Of a stretch of 64,000 nt of DNA, positions 23,718-35,816 are shown piece by piece (within the stretch, counting starts at the first letter, position 1; the number at the start of each line of letters is the position of its first letter). The notes under the pieces are model-generated. The model was not told where the DNA came from. It saw only the letters and a list, made by a program, of their open reading frames with translations, and ran no database searches. This DNA is from Hydractinia symbiolongicarpus (lineage: Eukaryota; Cnidaria; Hydrozoa; Anthoathecata; Hydractiniidae). Location: positions 20,657,001 through 20,721,000 of the forward strand of contig NC_079885.1 of the NCBI RefSeq assembly GCF_029227915.1. Reading direction: 5' to 3'. The position numbers and the translations under genes are program-made.

Positions 23718-24404
23718 TAGTACAAAACTTCAACTTCGGTAACTTCACTTCTGACTGCTCCAACTCCACTTCTGACTGCTCAAACTCCGCTCTTCTGAAA
23801 CTTCGCAAACTCTGAAACTTAGACTTCTGCCAACTCGTGTGTTTAATTTTCGTGACCATAAACAGTACACTGTCTCCATTTTCATACTTGATATTCCAGA
23901 CGGTCGAATCTAATGCGCGGCGTATGTTTTCACAGGATTTGCATTAAGGTTGTCAGCGACAGTTTGGCTGGATGTTCTACCTTACATAGCTGGAAGATTG
24001 TTTGTCAGTGCACAATGATTATTCGGATTTTAGCTAAACACTATTTGATTTGTACTGTATTCAATGTAGGTTGCTATTGAATTCTCACAGTTAATAACAT
24101 AACTCTAATAAACTTTTCAACGCAAAGTTATTTAAAAGGAATTAGAGGAATCGCGTAACTATGTTCCCCGCGATATTGTGGCTGGCTTAGTGCCGTCACA
24201 TGCTAACCTACATACCTAAACTGTTTATTAATCCCGTTTGGATGAAATATGAAAGGATGTAAAGTTCATTACAGACACCGATATGTCAAATGTAACATAC
24301 CGGACAGTGTATGCGAACTAGAATCAAAAAAACTAAATTTATTAAAACAATTTATTCCATTTGATATAATGTGCAGAGGCCGCAGCAACAAGGGCGTTAC
24401 TCAA

Positions 24405-24520
24405 AGTAGGCGTATCAAACCCAAGGGCAGCCTGCCACCCTCCACATATTTAAAGCAATATAGTTGCAATACCCCGACGTTACTCAGGATGTTATTTTCC
24501 TTACTCATAAGTTTAAGGCT
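24405..24520 (-). repeat. Dispersed repeat, copy 2
   Basis: Inverted copy of 15484-15575 (shared GGCAGGCTGCCCTT and GGTTTGATACGCCT). Confidence 0.65.
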
Positions 24521-25052
24521 GATCGCAACAGTACTATTATTTGAACTTGTATAATCCAGTTTACTTCTGCTTGTGGTACCAAATTTAAGCACTGGTGCAT
24601 TCGCTGTCATTTGCGGATTATCCAGACTAAAAAAGGTAAGTGAAAGCTTTATTTCAAAGATACCTCTTAGGTCTATTGTCATAAGGCTTATATTAATAAC
24701 ATCAGATGTTGATATATTTTTTGAGGAAAATATAGTGTTTTGCAAACAGTTCGTGAACAAACGTTAGCCACCTAAGTCAAAAAATAAACCGTAATAAACT
24801 TGCTCACGTAGCATCCGTACAAAAAATTTAAAAGAAAAACAACGCGTTCAAAGATATATTTTGTTCTCAGTGAGTACATGTGTTTTTTTTCCTTTCGTGT
24901 CACACAGATATAACGTTTCATAGTGTACTGACAGGCTTTAAAGAATAAGTTAACAGTAACATTTTTTGTGAGAATATCATTGGTTTGGAGATAAACAAAG
25001 GATTCGAAGAGAACTTATCATATGTGACGAATTAATTGTATTTCTGTTTAAA

Positions 25053-25193
25053 ATGAGCTTTTACAAGAAATCGGGCATAAAGACTGCTTTTTCATCTCCA
25101 GCAAGAAGAAAAGTGTTTGAAAAATTTGAATTGATAGATGAGAATGACAACAGTGTTGATAATGGCTGTCGAAGTCCAACGCCAAGTAAAAAG
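25053..25193 (+). CDS. SEPTIN7: Septin alternative first coding exon A (47 aa)
   Basis: ATG at 25053, donor AAAAAG|GTAATA after 25193, phase 0. The peptide begins MSFYKKSGIKTAFSSPARRK and ends with a serine-proline segment. It can join in frame to the shared exon 35286-35408 or directly to 38999. The basic N-terminus could tune filament partners or membrane contact (inference). Transcript support was not available. Confidence 0.6.
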
Positions 25194-27106
25194 GTAATAA
25201 TGACGAAAAATATTCTGTATGAATAGTCATCCCCTGCTTCATTAGCCACTGTCATAACCTTTCCTCTGTTAGTTATCTTACACCGTGAATACAATTCAAA
25301 GGAAGACACTAGGTCTCAAAGGCTTAGTTGCAAAAATTTATTCCTGTGATGAAATAGGCTATTCGCGTAACAACTATATAAAAACATTTTTAACTTAGAC
25401 ATTTCCAGCGCATTAAAGCAGTGAAGCCTGACTGTCAGATTTAAAACTTTCGAAATTCCCATGAGCGCTTCATGAGTCTGCATGAAACATCGTTTATAGA
25501 AAGATTTTGTTCGCTCATTGGAGGTGTCCACTTTTTAGAAAGTTGACTAATTTAACTGATCACGAGCGCCTTGTTAGAGAAGAGAAAACAGTGATTTCAC
25601 AACAACTTTTTCTCAACAACAACAAAATTGTAATAGCATCTATGAACTTTTTTGACATTAGTTTCGCGAAAATAAAGTTTCCCAATAATTTTCGCAGAAA
25701 CCAACTTTTTTGAGATCGTGAAATTCACTAGATTCGCGAAAATTAATTGAAAGGGAAAAACTTCAAATTACTATCAGAACAACAGGTCAACATTTGCTGA
25801 ATGATTGTCCAAAAACCAATGGCAACAAAGAGAAATGAAACATTTTCAAGCCCAAAATATTTCGAATGGTTTTTCCCTTATTTGACTTGGCACACGTTTG
25901 AAGATAATACGATGCAAGATAAAAGACCGGCTCATTCTTGTCGCCAGAGCACTTTGACTTTAGGAGGTATATCTCAAAAAGTTTAAAACTTCTTCTTTGC
26001 TCAATCATCAAGCTATGATTGACGATATGATAGTTAACATTATTCCGATGAATAATGAAGAAGAACTATCTCCTATAATAAGATTTTTGGTATAAAATTT
26101 TAAAAATTTAGATAAAAGGTTAATAGAAGTCGAAGGGTTTAATTAGAGCGAGGATAAATAAATGATAGAATTTTAACACAAAATAAAGGGAAGGGCGTTT
26201 TGATTTTCTAAGCTTCTTTGTCGGGCGTTGAATAATGGAAAGGACTAAAAACAGGAATTCCCCGCTCCCTCCATACGGCTAATTCGCAACGCATTATGGT
26301 AGTTGTATTCCGCAAAACTTGTAGTTCTCTTGGCATATTTTTATTTAGAAATTAGAGCTGCTTTATATCACTACAAACTAATTACAGAGTAGCTAATTTA
26401 TGAACATAAATTTTTAATGCAGATACCTTACAAAGGCATACAATGCCAATTATTTAACATAATGGCTAAACTCAATACCTCACGCCATGGAGAACTGACG
26501 GGAAATATTCCTTGCAAACCTAAACGAAGCTAAACTCAAGATGACGTCATCCAAATTACTTTTTTATGAGCGCTAATTAATAAATTTTAGCAGTAAATAC
26601 TTAGTTTTTGATTCTATTTGTCGTAGCGTTAAGTGATTTCAATTTGTATAGGTTATATTTACTTAACGCCCATTTTGAATAAAAGACAAATAACTCAACG
26701 GTGACAGCATACAACAAAGATGTTATTGTGGTTAATGCTTATTCGTACTCCGTCTTAGGTGCTGGAAGTTTTACAAGTAATGTTTTTAATGGCTTTAGAT
26801 GAGAAAAGCCCTCTGCCGGTGTGTCAATAACATAAAAATTCAAAAATAAAACGAAAGGTTACTAAAATTTTTACAACAGCACATTCGCAAAAAACTGCAA
26901 CTTTATTTTGAAATATTTTCTTACTTACGATATTTTAAAGTACTTTACATAAACAACGCTTTTTATTTGCTTTCGAAAGGTTATTTTACCATTTCATTGA
27001 TTAGGAAGGACTGGTACTGAGTGACGCCACAGTTATTTTAGAAGAGTCGAGTAATAAACAGAAACATTACGAGGACGGGCGAAAAAGGAGTGATATACTA
27101 AGTCGG
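25194..27106. other. Septin 5' intron, non-coding
   Basis: Contains TTCGCGAA-type repeat words at about 25660-25755. Nothing else was recognised. The last 100 bp are probably promoter or leader for first exon B. Confidence 0.5.
25655..25760. repeat. TTCGCGAA-type MITE fragment
   Basis: TTTCGCGAAAATAAAG and ATTCGCGAAAATTAATT, in the same family as 9170-9290 and 47356-47514. Confidence 0.55.
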
Positions 27107-27274
27107 ATGAGCGACGGAATTCGAGGGAGCTTGATTAATAATAATATGAAGAAAACAAAGCCAATAGCCAGCGCTACTGCATTTATTAGAAAAAGAAAAG
27201 AAAAATGGAGACCGTCTTTGACTGGAAGTGAAGATATACACGAAGGGAGTACGAGAAGTGAAAGCAACGAATAC
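27107..27274 (+). CDS. SEPTIN7: Septin alternative first coding exon B (56 aa)
   Basis: ATG at 27107, donor GAATAC|GTAAGT after 27274, phase 0. The peptide contains a strongly basic run TAFIRKRKEKWRPS followed by an acidic-serine tail ending SESNEY. The compatible acceptors are the same as for exon A. The perfect GTAAGT donor and coding-like composition argue against chance. Confidence 0.6.
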
Positions 27275-28647
27275 GTAAGTGTGTTTTTCCACTTTGTTTC
27301 TTTGGTCATTTTTAATGAATCTTAGTAAAAACACTTCAAGCTGAAAATGTATGTGTTTAGTGTGGCTTGAATAAACTTCAGAAGTTTGGGAAGTTTTCTT
27401 CAACTTTAAGTGATTTTACACATTTATCAAAAAAGCTTTTTTCAAATACGCCTCTAGTATTTTCCATATGACGCGTCGAATAATTTCCACCGCATTTTCG
27501 CGATTAAATGTTTTCAGTTCTTTAAAATTTATAGTTTTCGCCATGAAAATCCTAATATTTAATATTTTTATCAAGAAAAGTTTTATATAACCCCTTTAAC
27601 TAAAAAAGAAATCTTTTGTTTATAGAAATAATAGTACTTAAAAAATCTTAACAATTATTGTTATTGTGTCTGTTCAAAATGGTGCTCGTTAAATGTTCAC
27701 GCTGCGAATGCGTGCCTAAACATTCGATTTCTCACGTTCCTTGCTCTCTTGGGAGATCTTTTGTCAAAGTTAAGCGCGATATGTGTGAATACTTCCCGCA
27801 GTCTTTGTGCATTTTTTCTAAAATGGTATGTTTTTAACCAAACACTCTTTACTCTATCACCAACACAAAATCCGCCTAACAATTAGCGATGTGGACCAAC
27901 ATTTAATAAAATTCAATAGCTTCACTGCTTCAGTGTTATGCTTAGGATAGACTTTCCCTTTTTTGAAATGGTTATTTAATTATTTACTCTGCAAAACATG
28001 CTTCCAGATTGCTTATCAATATCTCACATAAGCACCCAACATGGAGTGCGCCTCAGGTTAAATATTTTTTCAGGATCAATGTTGTTAGAGTTAATCGTGT
28101 AGACAAACCATTATACAAGATAAAACGGAATTAACATAATGAAAACAATGCGTTGTAATCTATTCGAAACAAGTATCACTTTGCCTTACTATCTATACCG
28201 TTTTAAAGTATTTTTATTCTTTTTAATACTTTTCCTTCTCTCCGTCAATTTTTGTGCGTGTTAGATAATTTTTAGGATTTAGAACAGGGCTTAGGCTATT
28301 GAAATTCTGACCTTACAGACATTAAAATATCCTCGTCGTATTTTACTACAATATGTATAGATCTTTTCATAAATTATTGCGCCATAGTATGCCTCGTATT
28401 GAATACAAGACACGGTGCTAATTTTTTTTTGCAAACAAAATATCGGAGGGAAGTACAAAGAAACAACATAAAAGATCTGAAAAGGGAAGCAATATGCTGC
28501 CTGGGGATGCAATAATCGTAGCCTGATGAATTTGAAAATGAAAACGGCTCTATTTACTTTACGGCTTGAAAGAGCTAGACTTTGGTGAAAGACTAATATT
28601 ATGCTAACGTCAGCATTATTTTGTACGGTAAGGTTTTAGATCTAAAG
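27275..28647. other. Septin 5' intron, non-coding
   Basis: Some CGCGATTAAAT words at 27495-27520 (TTCGCGAA family). Otherwise nothing recognised. Confidence 0.5.
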
Positions 28648-29217
28648 GTGTGCAATGCGTCAAACTTTTCATCAAACTCCATCAAACTAGCGAGTTTGAT
28701 GAAAATTTTGATGCATTTGAGTTTAACCATCAAACACAATTTTTTTCGAAAAAATGAGAAAAGAAGAAAAAAGTTTGAAGTTTGATGAAGTTTGATCGCA
28801 ATCAAACTTTTCATCGAACAAAATAGGTTCATCAAACCGAGTTTTGCTGTTTGATGGCTGCTTGACGCATTTGAGACGAAATTCATCAAACAGTCATTTT
28901 TAATAACCGCGATTAGTGCAAAAAACCTCAACAGTGGAGGGTCTTTCGAACGTTTCGAACGTCTTTCGACATTCGAATACTGCTTTTGATATTCTAAAAC
29001 AAATAACATACGCTCATTCGGTCATTCATTGAACGTTGAACAAGACAAAATTTTGTAAATGAATAGGCCTTCAATCATTTCGAATGTTTTGATAAAACGT
29101 GTTTGACGAGTTGACGCAAATGGAAAATTCGATTTCATCAAACATTCGCAGTTTGATAAATTTTTCATCAAACAGTTTGATGAGCTGTTTGATGAACAGT
29201 TTGACGCATTTGCGCCC
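28648..29217. mobile_element. Non-autonomous TIR element with many ATCAAAC subterminal repeats
   Basis: About 570 bp. The left end (GTGTGCAATGCGTCAAAC) is the inverted, slightly diverged counterpart of the right end (GTTTGACGCATTTGCGC). Some fifteen copies of ATCAAAC, in both orientations, lie mostly in the terminal thirds, like the subterminal transposase sites of hAT or Mutator-like elements. A minus ORF at 28599-29009 crosses the boundary and has no recognisable domain. No clear target duplication was found. Confidence 0.75.
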
Positions 29218-32200
29218 GTCTTAACCGAAAAACTTTAAAACCCATGTCATAAAGGTGTTTATAAATATTGATGTCGATGTATCGATTTAAGAAGTTCAAC
29301 GTTCCTGCCAGCACGATTCTAAATCTAACCCGATTGTATCGAATAAAAGTCGAACACGAAAAATTATTAAGGTAGCTCAATTTCCATAAAATTTCAAGTT
29401 GGCAATGTTAATAGAAACGCAATATGTATGTAAAAAGAGCATTTTGTTTTTTAAGTTAAAATTTTATAACTCCAGTAGCTACCACAATGGAATTGATTTT
29501 CGCAAATTTCGCGAGTTTTTGTCCATTCCGCAAAAATTATTTAGAAACCCGCTATTGGTAAAATTTATTCTCGCGATTTTCTTAATGGCCTACATAATTT
29601 TCCGTACAATTGGCCTAGCATATTTACAGCTAGTAGTTATTTGAATTTCAATTCCAGCAGTCTATGTTTAATAACAACTCCTACTACAAAGTTTAAAATA
29701 TTCATGAAATTCTATTTTTTTTAAAAAACGCGCTAACTTTGCGCCTTTGATAGTACATAGTATTTACCCCCAAGTACCAAATAATAGTCCCCCATCTGAT
29801 TGTATATTTTTTAGCTTTTTACAAAGCCCAAAGAGAGATCGTAATTACAGCAGTTAACTATTTTTAACTTAATAACGACTGGAATAAAAGCAAAAACTTC
29901 TTATAACAACGAACGAGTTATAACCTCTTCTTTAATTTTTCTAAATCGAGACAAAATCTGAAGAAGACACATATAAAAACACCCGACAATTTCTACTCAT
30001 TTTATTTATAAGAAAAACAACATCCTGGCAAACTATATTCCATATAAAGGCGGGACAAAACCATTCGGCAAACGCCTCACCCCATCCCAGCTATCGTCCT
30101 GTCCCGCGTCTCACTTAAACACGCGTTTAGTATAATTATTTATCAAAGCGGGTCCCTGGCAAACGTTTCGTCACGTCTCTCATGTAAACAGTCTTTCTGA
30201 AGCATTTTCAGCCAGAGCGTCAATGGTAAAGAACTTGCTGCCTACAAGATAGTTTTTATTTTAACATAGACCGTTTTTTCCAGAAATATTAATGTTGATG
30301 TCACCCAAGAAGATTTTGATCTGGGTACATCTGTAGAATACATTCAGAGATTATCGAGACAAAAATATTATAATGGTGTCATTGGCACTCATGTCTCATG
30401 CCTAACAAAAGTTACGCCTAGTAAAAGAGGCCCAAAGCACCTTATTCCCTTCGCCCCCTCTCCTTGAGGATATGGGTTAAAATATAACAAGATGCACAAA
30501 ACTCGTTTTAATTGCCAATATCTGCTACCCTGAAGGTAGAAACAAAACAACAAATATGAACTCGTTTTAAAAAGCTGTAAATAAAAATGCATGAAATTTG
30601 CGCACGTCGTTGTGTTTCATAACGTGTTGTCTATTTCATTCTGCTGATATTTCCCGCCTTTGTAAAAGAAAAATCAGGGCGGATATAATAGCGTTGCAAA
30701 CATTCATTCTTATAGTCATGAATTAAAAGAACAAAACAATATGTTGAAGTCAGCCTCACTGAAAGATATGCTCAGGAATCACAATGTTATCAAGCAGGTT
30801 TAAATAACAAATGGTTTTACAAGATGAGCTCGCCGTACTTTCTAACTTTTATCTGCAAATTTGAAATTTGCGCAGTCGCAATGGCGTTTTTTCCAAAAAA
30901 AATTACGAAGGTCAAACAACTAATTCGTCAACGTCATATTTAGGACCATAGAATAGAAATGCGTTTTTTAGGGACGGGTGCTTAAATCAAGGGAGGGTAT
31001 TTGAAAATTGCACATCTGGATTGGCGGGAAACACATTAAAAATCAATAAAATTTGTTACTTGGTTTTTAGGAGTTAAGCAAACAGTATTGTTATTTCTTT
31101 GTTTTTTTTTCTAAAAAAAAACATTAAGCGGGCTAAGACACCTTCCCCCATCCCTACAGCATTGGTATTGTTGACATGCAAAAAATAAAAATTATAATAA
31201 CAGGGCCGTCGCCACAGAAAAGAAGTGTGACGTAAAAAGTTCCATCATGGTTGAGGGTTGAGTTCGACGACCTAAATGAAACATCTAAGATTTCAACTTT
31301 CAGCATTCTGAATGATGAATTCCCCTGTACCGTTTTATGTAAGTTGGCGCTAAAGTTTTTGTTCTTAGTATGACTACAAGATGGGTAAGTGAAAAATATC
31401 TAGTAAAGAATAATAAATGCGTCATGAACTATTCGTTTTAATTCATCCAGAGTATAATAGCGTTAACAGGTTACTAAAGAAACATTATTGGTCAAATAGT
31501 TAAGTGGGATAGTGACTTAAGTAGTTCGCACATGCAAGACACTGCGCAATTTTTGAGATGTACATTGTATAACACACCCTAAGTGACAAGGCACACTTCT
31601 TGTGGGGCATTGCTTAAGTGTTATTTAAAAATTGTCCTATGTATTTCAAGCAGTGTTCCGTGTCTTTCAAATAGCAGACAGTGTGTTTATATTATTGCCA
31701 TAGCATTTATTGTAAATTCGATATTTATACTCCATAGGTCTTATAACCAAGAACATGCTTTTGAATGTACTAATAACCTCTCCTTCGTTGATTTTATCTT
31801 GTTTCATACTAATTACTAGTTTTAACTGAACAAAACCACTTGGAAGGAGTGTTGAGAGGGTTTATTGTTGTTTGTGATTATAAATTTAGTTACATAGATA
31901 ATTTACTCCCGCAATATTTACTTACTGCATTGTTTTGTTATCTTTTCTTTCACCATTCAATTCACCAACTTGAATTCAAAAAGGAAAGCTTAAAATTCAG
32001 TTTAAAGAGAAAACATTGTCTCTTGTAAAAAATGTGTGAATCACGAAGTCTTTATTTATATGTCAAAAAACAAGTCTTTATAACCAAATGTTATCTATGA
32101 AGTGTAGAAATTAATTAGTTGTTTGTATCAAATTTAAATTACAATAAAGCAACCGCGAAGAACGCCGTGAAATATACTTCCTTTCAGACCACGTTGTTGT

Positions 32201-32233
32201 ATGTAAGTTTTTTTTAAACAGTGAAAAACAAAT
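29218..32233. other. Septin 5' intron, non-coding
   Basis: Apart from TTCGCGAA-type words near 29490-29530 and an exon-like open stretch at 30288-30470 discussed in the rejected list, nothing is recognisable. A 15-nt ATG exon candidate lies at 31370-31384. Confidence 0.5.
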
Positions 32234-32341
32234 ATGGCTTCTAAAAATAATAAAAAGGAAAAAGACCAAAAGGAGCAGGACAGTGGAACGCTGAAAAGAT
32301 TGGTGTTTGTAACGGGAAGTTTGAGAAGGCAAAAGAAAAAG
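32234..32341 (+). CDS. SEPTIN7: Septin alternative first coding exon C (36 aa)
   Basis: ATG at 32234, donor AAAAAG|GTAATA after 32341, phase 0. The peptide is very lysine-rich, begins MASKNNKKEKDQKEQ and ends in LRRQKKK. The donor is the same hexamer as in exon A. It joins in frame to 35286 or 38999. Confidence 0.6.
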
Positions 32342-33865
32342 GTAATATGCTTTGGATATGAAATGAATGACTCTCTTCAACAGAATTTTGCGCAAAATAA
32401 ACGCAAAATCCAAAGATTTTTGTGATAAGAGAGATTATTAGGGAAATCTGTTCACAGTAAAACTTGCTAAAATATATTTTGTCAATGTTTTTATCCCTGA
32501 TCATTTGATACTATATGGAACGAACAAAAATATCATCACTTTCATATATTTATTGACATTCTTTGTTTTAGAAAAAGTTCTCTGCATGTTCATTCCAGTT
32601 ACACAGAGAGGATAGCTACTCTAAAAATTTCTTTATTACGTCTCGTTTATGAGCGCACTTTTTTTTCTTTAACGGGCGTAGCGCGTGTATCGTATAATTT
32701 CTTTAAAATATAGAGAAAAATTTGACCCATTTTGACACACAGTGCGTTTAAAATTTGCAGAATTTTTCATTTCTGTTTTAATTTTTTTTCAGCAAGAACA
32801 TTTTTTTTAAAGATGTTCAGATCACAACTTTTTAAAAACTTTCGCAACTCCTAATTTCAAAGAGTAACCTAGTCGCAGAGATACCTTCTATCTTTCACGA
32901 CACTGAAACGCCGATATCATGTTCATATCGCCGTCACGATGTCAGAAAAGAACAAACTGCTCTGTGGAGGAGGTAGTAGGAGAGCAAAACGTTTAAGAAA
33001 AAGTTAAAATCAAAGAAGTTCTTGCAAGTTCTTACATGTAAAGCTAACTAATAATGTTAAAATCTTGTTTCCATTTGTCTCTCCGTAGAAACGCAACTGA
33101 CCTTGCAAGGAAATCACGGATAAACACAAAACTTCACCAAATAAGTATATAATTCTGATAACGATAAGTAAGTAAGAAAAAAATTCTATATATAAAGAAA
33201 AAAACTTTCTAAAAAATGCTTCGTACAAAAGACTTGTATTTTTTTTGTCAAGATTGTTTACAAGTGGAAGTAACGCGTCATGAATTTATTTATTTATTTA
33301 TTTTTACAAGTCATATGTGATTTTTTGGTGTTTGAGGAATGCAAGTGATATGCAGAATGACGCTCTTTATTGCCCCTACTTTGTTGCAGTGAAATGTGAG
33401 ACGTTATTTTTTGCTAATAATTGTCGCTAGAAACATTTTAAATTTTTTGTTGCGTTTCAGTTTTGAGTTAGAAAGAAAGTACTCGGTCAGGAAATTAATT
33501 TTTGCGAGAACTAATTTTCGCGAAGCGATCAAGTGTTATTATTTCTCGAATTTTGCGAAAAACGAATTTGATAGTATTTTTTTCTATTAATTCATGTTGT
33601 TTTCAGGTGGTCAGATAAAACTTCCAAACTTGAAATTTATGTGTCGTATGATAAATGTATGATATAAGGAAGGAAAATCCACCCTTCGTCCCTAGGAAGT
33701 TTTGCATTTTTGTTACGACAAATAAAAATCCCTAGGAACAGGGAAATTATTCTGAATGGATTTTTTTTTTCAAAAGGAAAAATGAAAAATGTTTAGCGAA
33801 ATAATTTTCGCGAATTCTGCAAATAGCGAGTGTCACAATAATAAAGTGACAACTATTAAATTTCG

Positions 33866-34010
33866 CGAAAACACTTTTTCTTTATAAGAATATGCTTTAT
33901 AAGAACATCCTTTGTAATTTGAGGTTAAAGAATAAGACTACTGTTTAGAACAATAGAAATAAGAATAATGACCAGCCTGGTTAGAATTTTGGTATTCTTA
34001 TAAAAAACGT
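33866..34010. mobile_element. Small MITE with TATAAGAA termini, copy 1
   Basis: The left side TTTCTTTATAAGAATATG and the right side ATTCTTATAAAAAACGT form inverted ends. The same family as 56001-56209. Confidence 0.55.
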
Positions 34011-34204
34011 AAATATTATTTTGACGCCATTGTGAAAAAGATGTGTCAGTGAGAGTATACAAATCTAAGATATACATGGAGTCGGTCTATAGAATTTAGA
34101 CGTTCCCAATGAGAGGTATTGATATACAGTTATCGATGTTCTTATACAATGGATGTTAAGCCTACAATCATGAACAAGTATATACATATGTTATTTCTAT
34201 ATTG

Positions 34205-34306
34205 CAGTGGAATCTCTCCATCTCGAACTCGCAAGGGACCAAAAAATTTGTTTGAGATAGAGAAAGTTCGAGATAGAGAGTAGTCGAGATAGAGGAGATT
34301 CCACTG
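34205..34306. mobile_element. 102-bp Tc1/mariner (pogo-like) MITE
   Basis: Left end CAGTGGAATCTCTCCATCTC, right end its inverted counterpart CAGTGGAATCTCCTCTATCT. TA follows the right end; the left target copy reads TG. The interior is made of GAGATAGAG words. Confidence 0.8.
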
Positions 34307-34474
34307 TAGATTCGCGTATTTTGAACTTGTCAAAATTCACTTGGCTTGACAATGATGTTTAGAGCGGGTTTGGACTTGAACTTTTTGGTTTTGTCCAAAC
34401 CCTTAAAAAGTGCTGAATGTTGTTGACGTTCACATGACGTTTTCCCCAAATTCCGCGACCTTGTGGGCCCTGAA

Positions 34475-34736
34475 GTGGATTATTTCGAACGTTGTCCCAA
34501 AGACTTGTTATTTTCTTATATTTTGACAATATCTAGTTCCGTGAAATATAAAAAAACTTAACGAGCCCTGGGAACCAGATTGTATTTCGTTGTGCGGGCG
34601 TGTTAGAGAATGTGACTAGCAAATTTGAAACACGTGCGCAACAGTAGAGATATTTGAACACTTCGGGATGTTGTTGATATTTATAAACGACGAAAAAGAC
34701 TTCTTTTATCTTAATAATCTTTTCACTATGTGGAAT
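34475..34736. repeat. Duplicated block, copy 1
   Basis: Shares with 35461-35816 the order: degenerate CCCA-type MITE left end, TTATATTTTG, TTCCGTGAAATATAAAAAAA, right MITE end, ACTAGCAAATTT and CAGTAGAGAT. The copies flank the septin exon 35286-35408. Confidence 0.75.
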
Positions 34737-35285
34737 GCTTTTTACCTGGTTCCAAATTTTTAACCAATAGAGGTCTGTGCTCTAAGCTTGTTTCATAAGT
34801 AAAACATATACCGCAAAGCTCAAAAGCAAAATATTAAAACAAAGTAAGAAAAGACAAACAAAATCATACGACGGGTGCAAGCATTAAAATGTCAGATCAT
34901 TTAAGAAATAATAAATTGCTTTTCAGTCTTGCTTTCCAGAAGTACTGAATCTCAAAACTTAGCTGGCTGATAATCTTTGAAATAACCAAGTGAGGTGATT
35001 GGTTATAATATAAATAGTCAGTTAGAACATGTAACAAGTTCCCACTTATATTTCTAACTGAGCAGATGATGGTTACTGAACGCCGCCATTTTTGTATCAA
35101 ACAGTAATCTATTTTTTGTTTAGTACAATGCGTATAGATATGTTCATTACGTTTATATGCACGACTCATGTAGCTACGCAACATTCATTTTTTAGGTCAA
35201 TATGTTGAAAAGTAAGGAAATGTAAATCCTGTTTTAGGGAGTTTTTGAGTGAACTCTTAATGTAAATATTTGTTTTGGATTTTAG

Positions 35286-35408
35286 GGACATGCTTCTTCT
35301 CCAACAACACCCCGAACTCCGATGAGTCCAGGTCCTGATGACAACAATATATCATTGTATGACGATGGATCTGAAGGTTCTTCCATCACAGATGGACCAG
35401 TTACTAGC
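35286..35408 (+). CDS. SEPTIN7: Septin shared N-terminal exon (41 aa, Ser/Thr/Pro-rich)
   Basis: Acceptor TTTTAG|GGACAT and donor ACTAGC|GTAAGC, open in phase 0 on both sides. The peptide carries SSPTTPRTPMSPGPDD, with several S/T-P sites that suit proline-directed kinases, then an acidic-serine tail ending ITDGPVTS. It can be inserted between any of first exons A-C and the GTPase exons. Isoforms would be about 501-521 aa. Confidence 0.65.
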
Positions 35409-35460
35409 GTAAGCTTATTACGTTCGGCGTTATGTTTCGTTTTATTGTTGTATTTCGTTT

Positions 35461-35816
35461 GGTTTATTTCAACTACGTTCCCAGGGTTTTGTTAGGCTTT
35501 TATATTTTGGCGTAATTTGTTATATCCAAATATACAACATACTAACAAACGGTTTTAATTTTTTTTTTTAAAATTCATTCTAGAATCAGGTTCCGTGAAA
35601 TATAAAAAAACTTAACAAGCCCTGGTAACGAGATTGTATTGTACAATCTATAGCACGCCTGCGTTGTGCAGGCGTGCTGTAGATTGTGACTAGCAAATTT
35701 AAAACAGGTGCGTAACAGTAGAGATTTTAGTATTGAACACTTCAGGCTTTCGTCTATACTTAAAAGCGACATAAAAGATTTCTTTTGTCTCAATAATCTT
35801 GTTCACTGGAGTGCAT
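35461..35816. repeat. Duplicated block, copy 2 (contains CCCAG-type MITE and hairpin)
   Basis: Includes a MITE with ends CAACTACGTTCCCAGGG (from 35470) and CCCTGGTAACGAGATTG (to 35636), the terminal motif of the RecQ/DUF6589 element. Beyond it the similarity to copy 1 continues for about 150 bp, interrupted by a palindrome absent from copy 1. Confidence 0.75.
35643..35687. repeat. 20-bp palindromic hairpin
   Basis: Arms ACAATCTATAGCACGCCTGC and GCAGGCGTGCTGTAGATTGT enclose GTTGT, with a single mismatch that would be G-U in RNA. Copy 1 of the block keeps only a diverged right arm. Confidence 0.9.

Larger units (their letters stand above)
22291..25052. other. Intergenic upstream of the septin gene, repeat-rich
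   Basis: Holds one TA-flanked inverted-repeat element (23045-23717) and one dispersed repeat copy (24405-24520). ORFs at 22645-22854, 23273-23554 and 24249-24760 fall in repeats or show no family signature. Confidence 0.5.
32342..35285. other. Septin intron with several small repeats
   Basis: Contains TTCGCGAA words (33490-33560, 33795-33870), a TATAAGAA-type MITE (33866-34010), a 102-bp TA-class MITE (34205-34306) and the first copy of a duplicated block (34475-34736). No exon was recognised. Confidence 0.5.

Noticed and set aside
24401-24760. 119-codon minus ORF preceded by an acceptor-like TTTTTTTAG
   Set aside because: Its 3' half is a dispersed repeat also present at 15484-15575; no domain visible.
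28599-29009. 136-codon minus ORF
   Set aside because: Made largely of ATCAAAC words of a non-autonomous element and crossing its boundary.
30288-30470. Open stretch after TTTTTTCCAG reading NINVDVTQEDFDLG and onward
   Set aside because: Exon-like, but phase 2 does not fit the septin first exons, no donor is convincing and no family is recognised.
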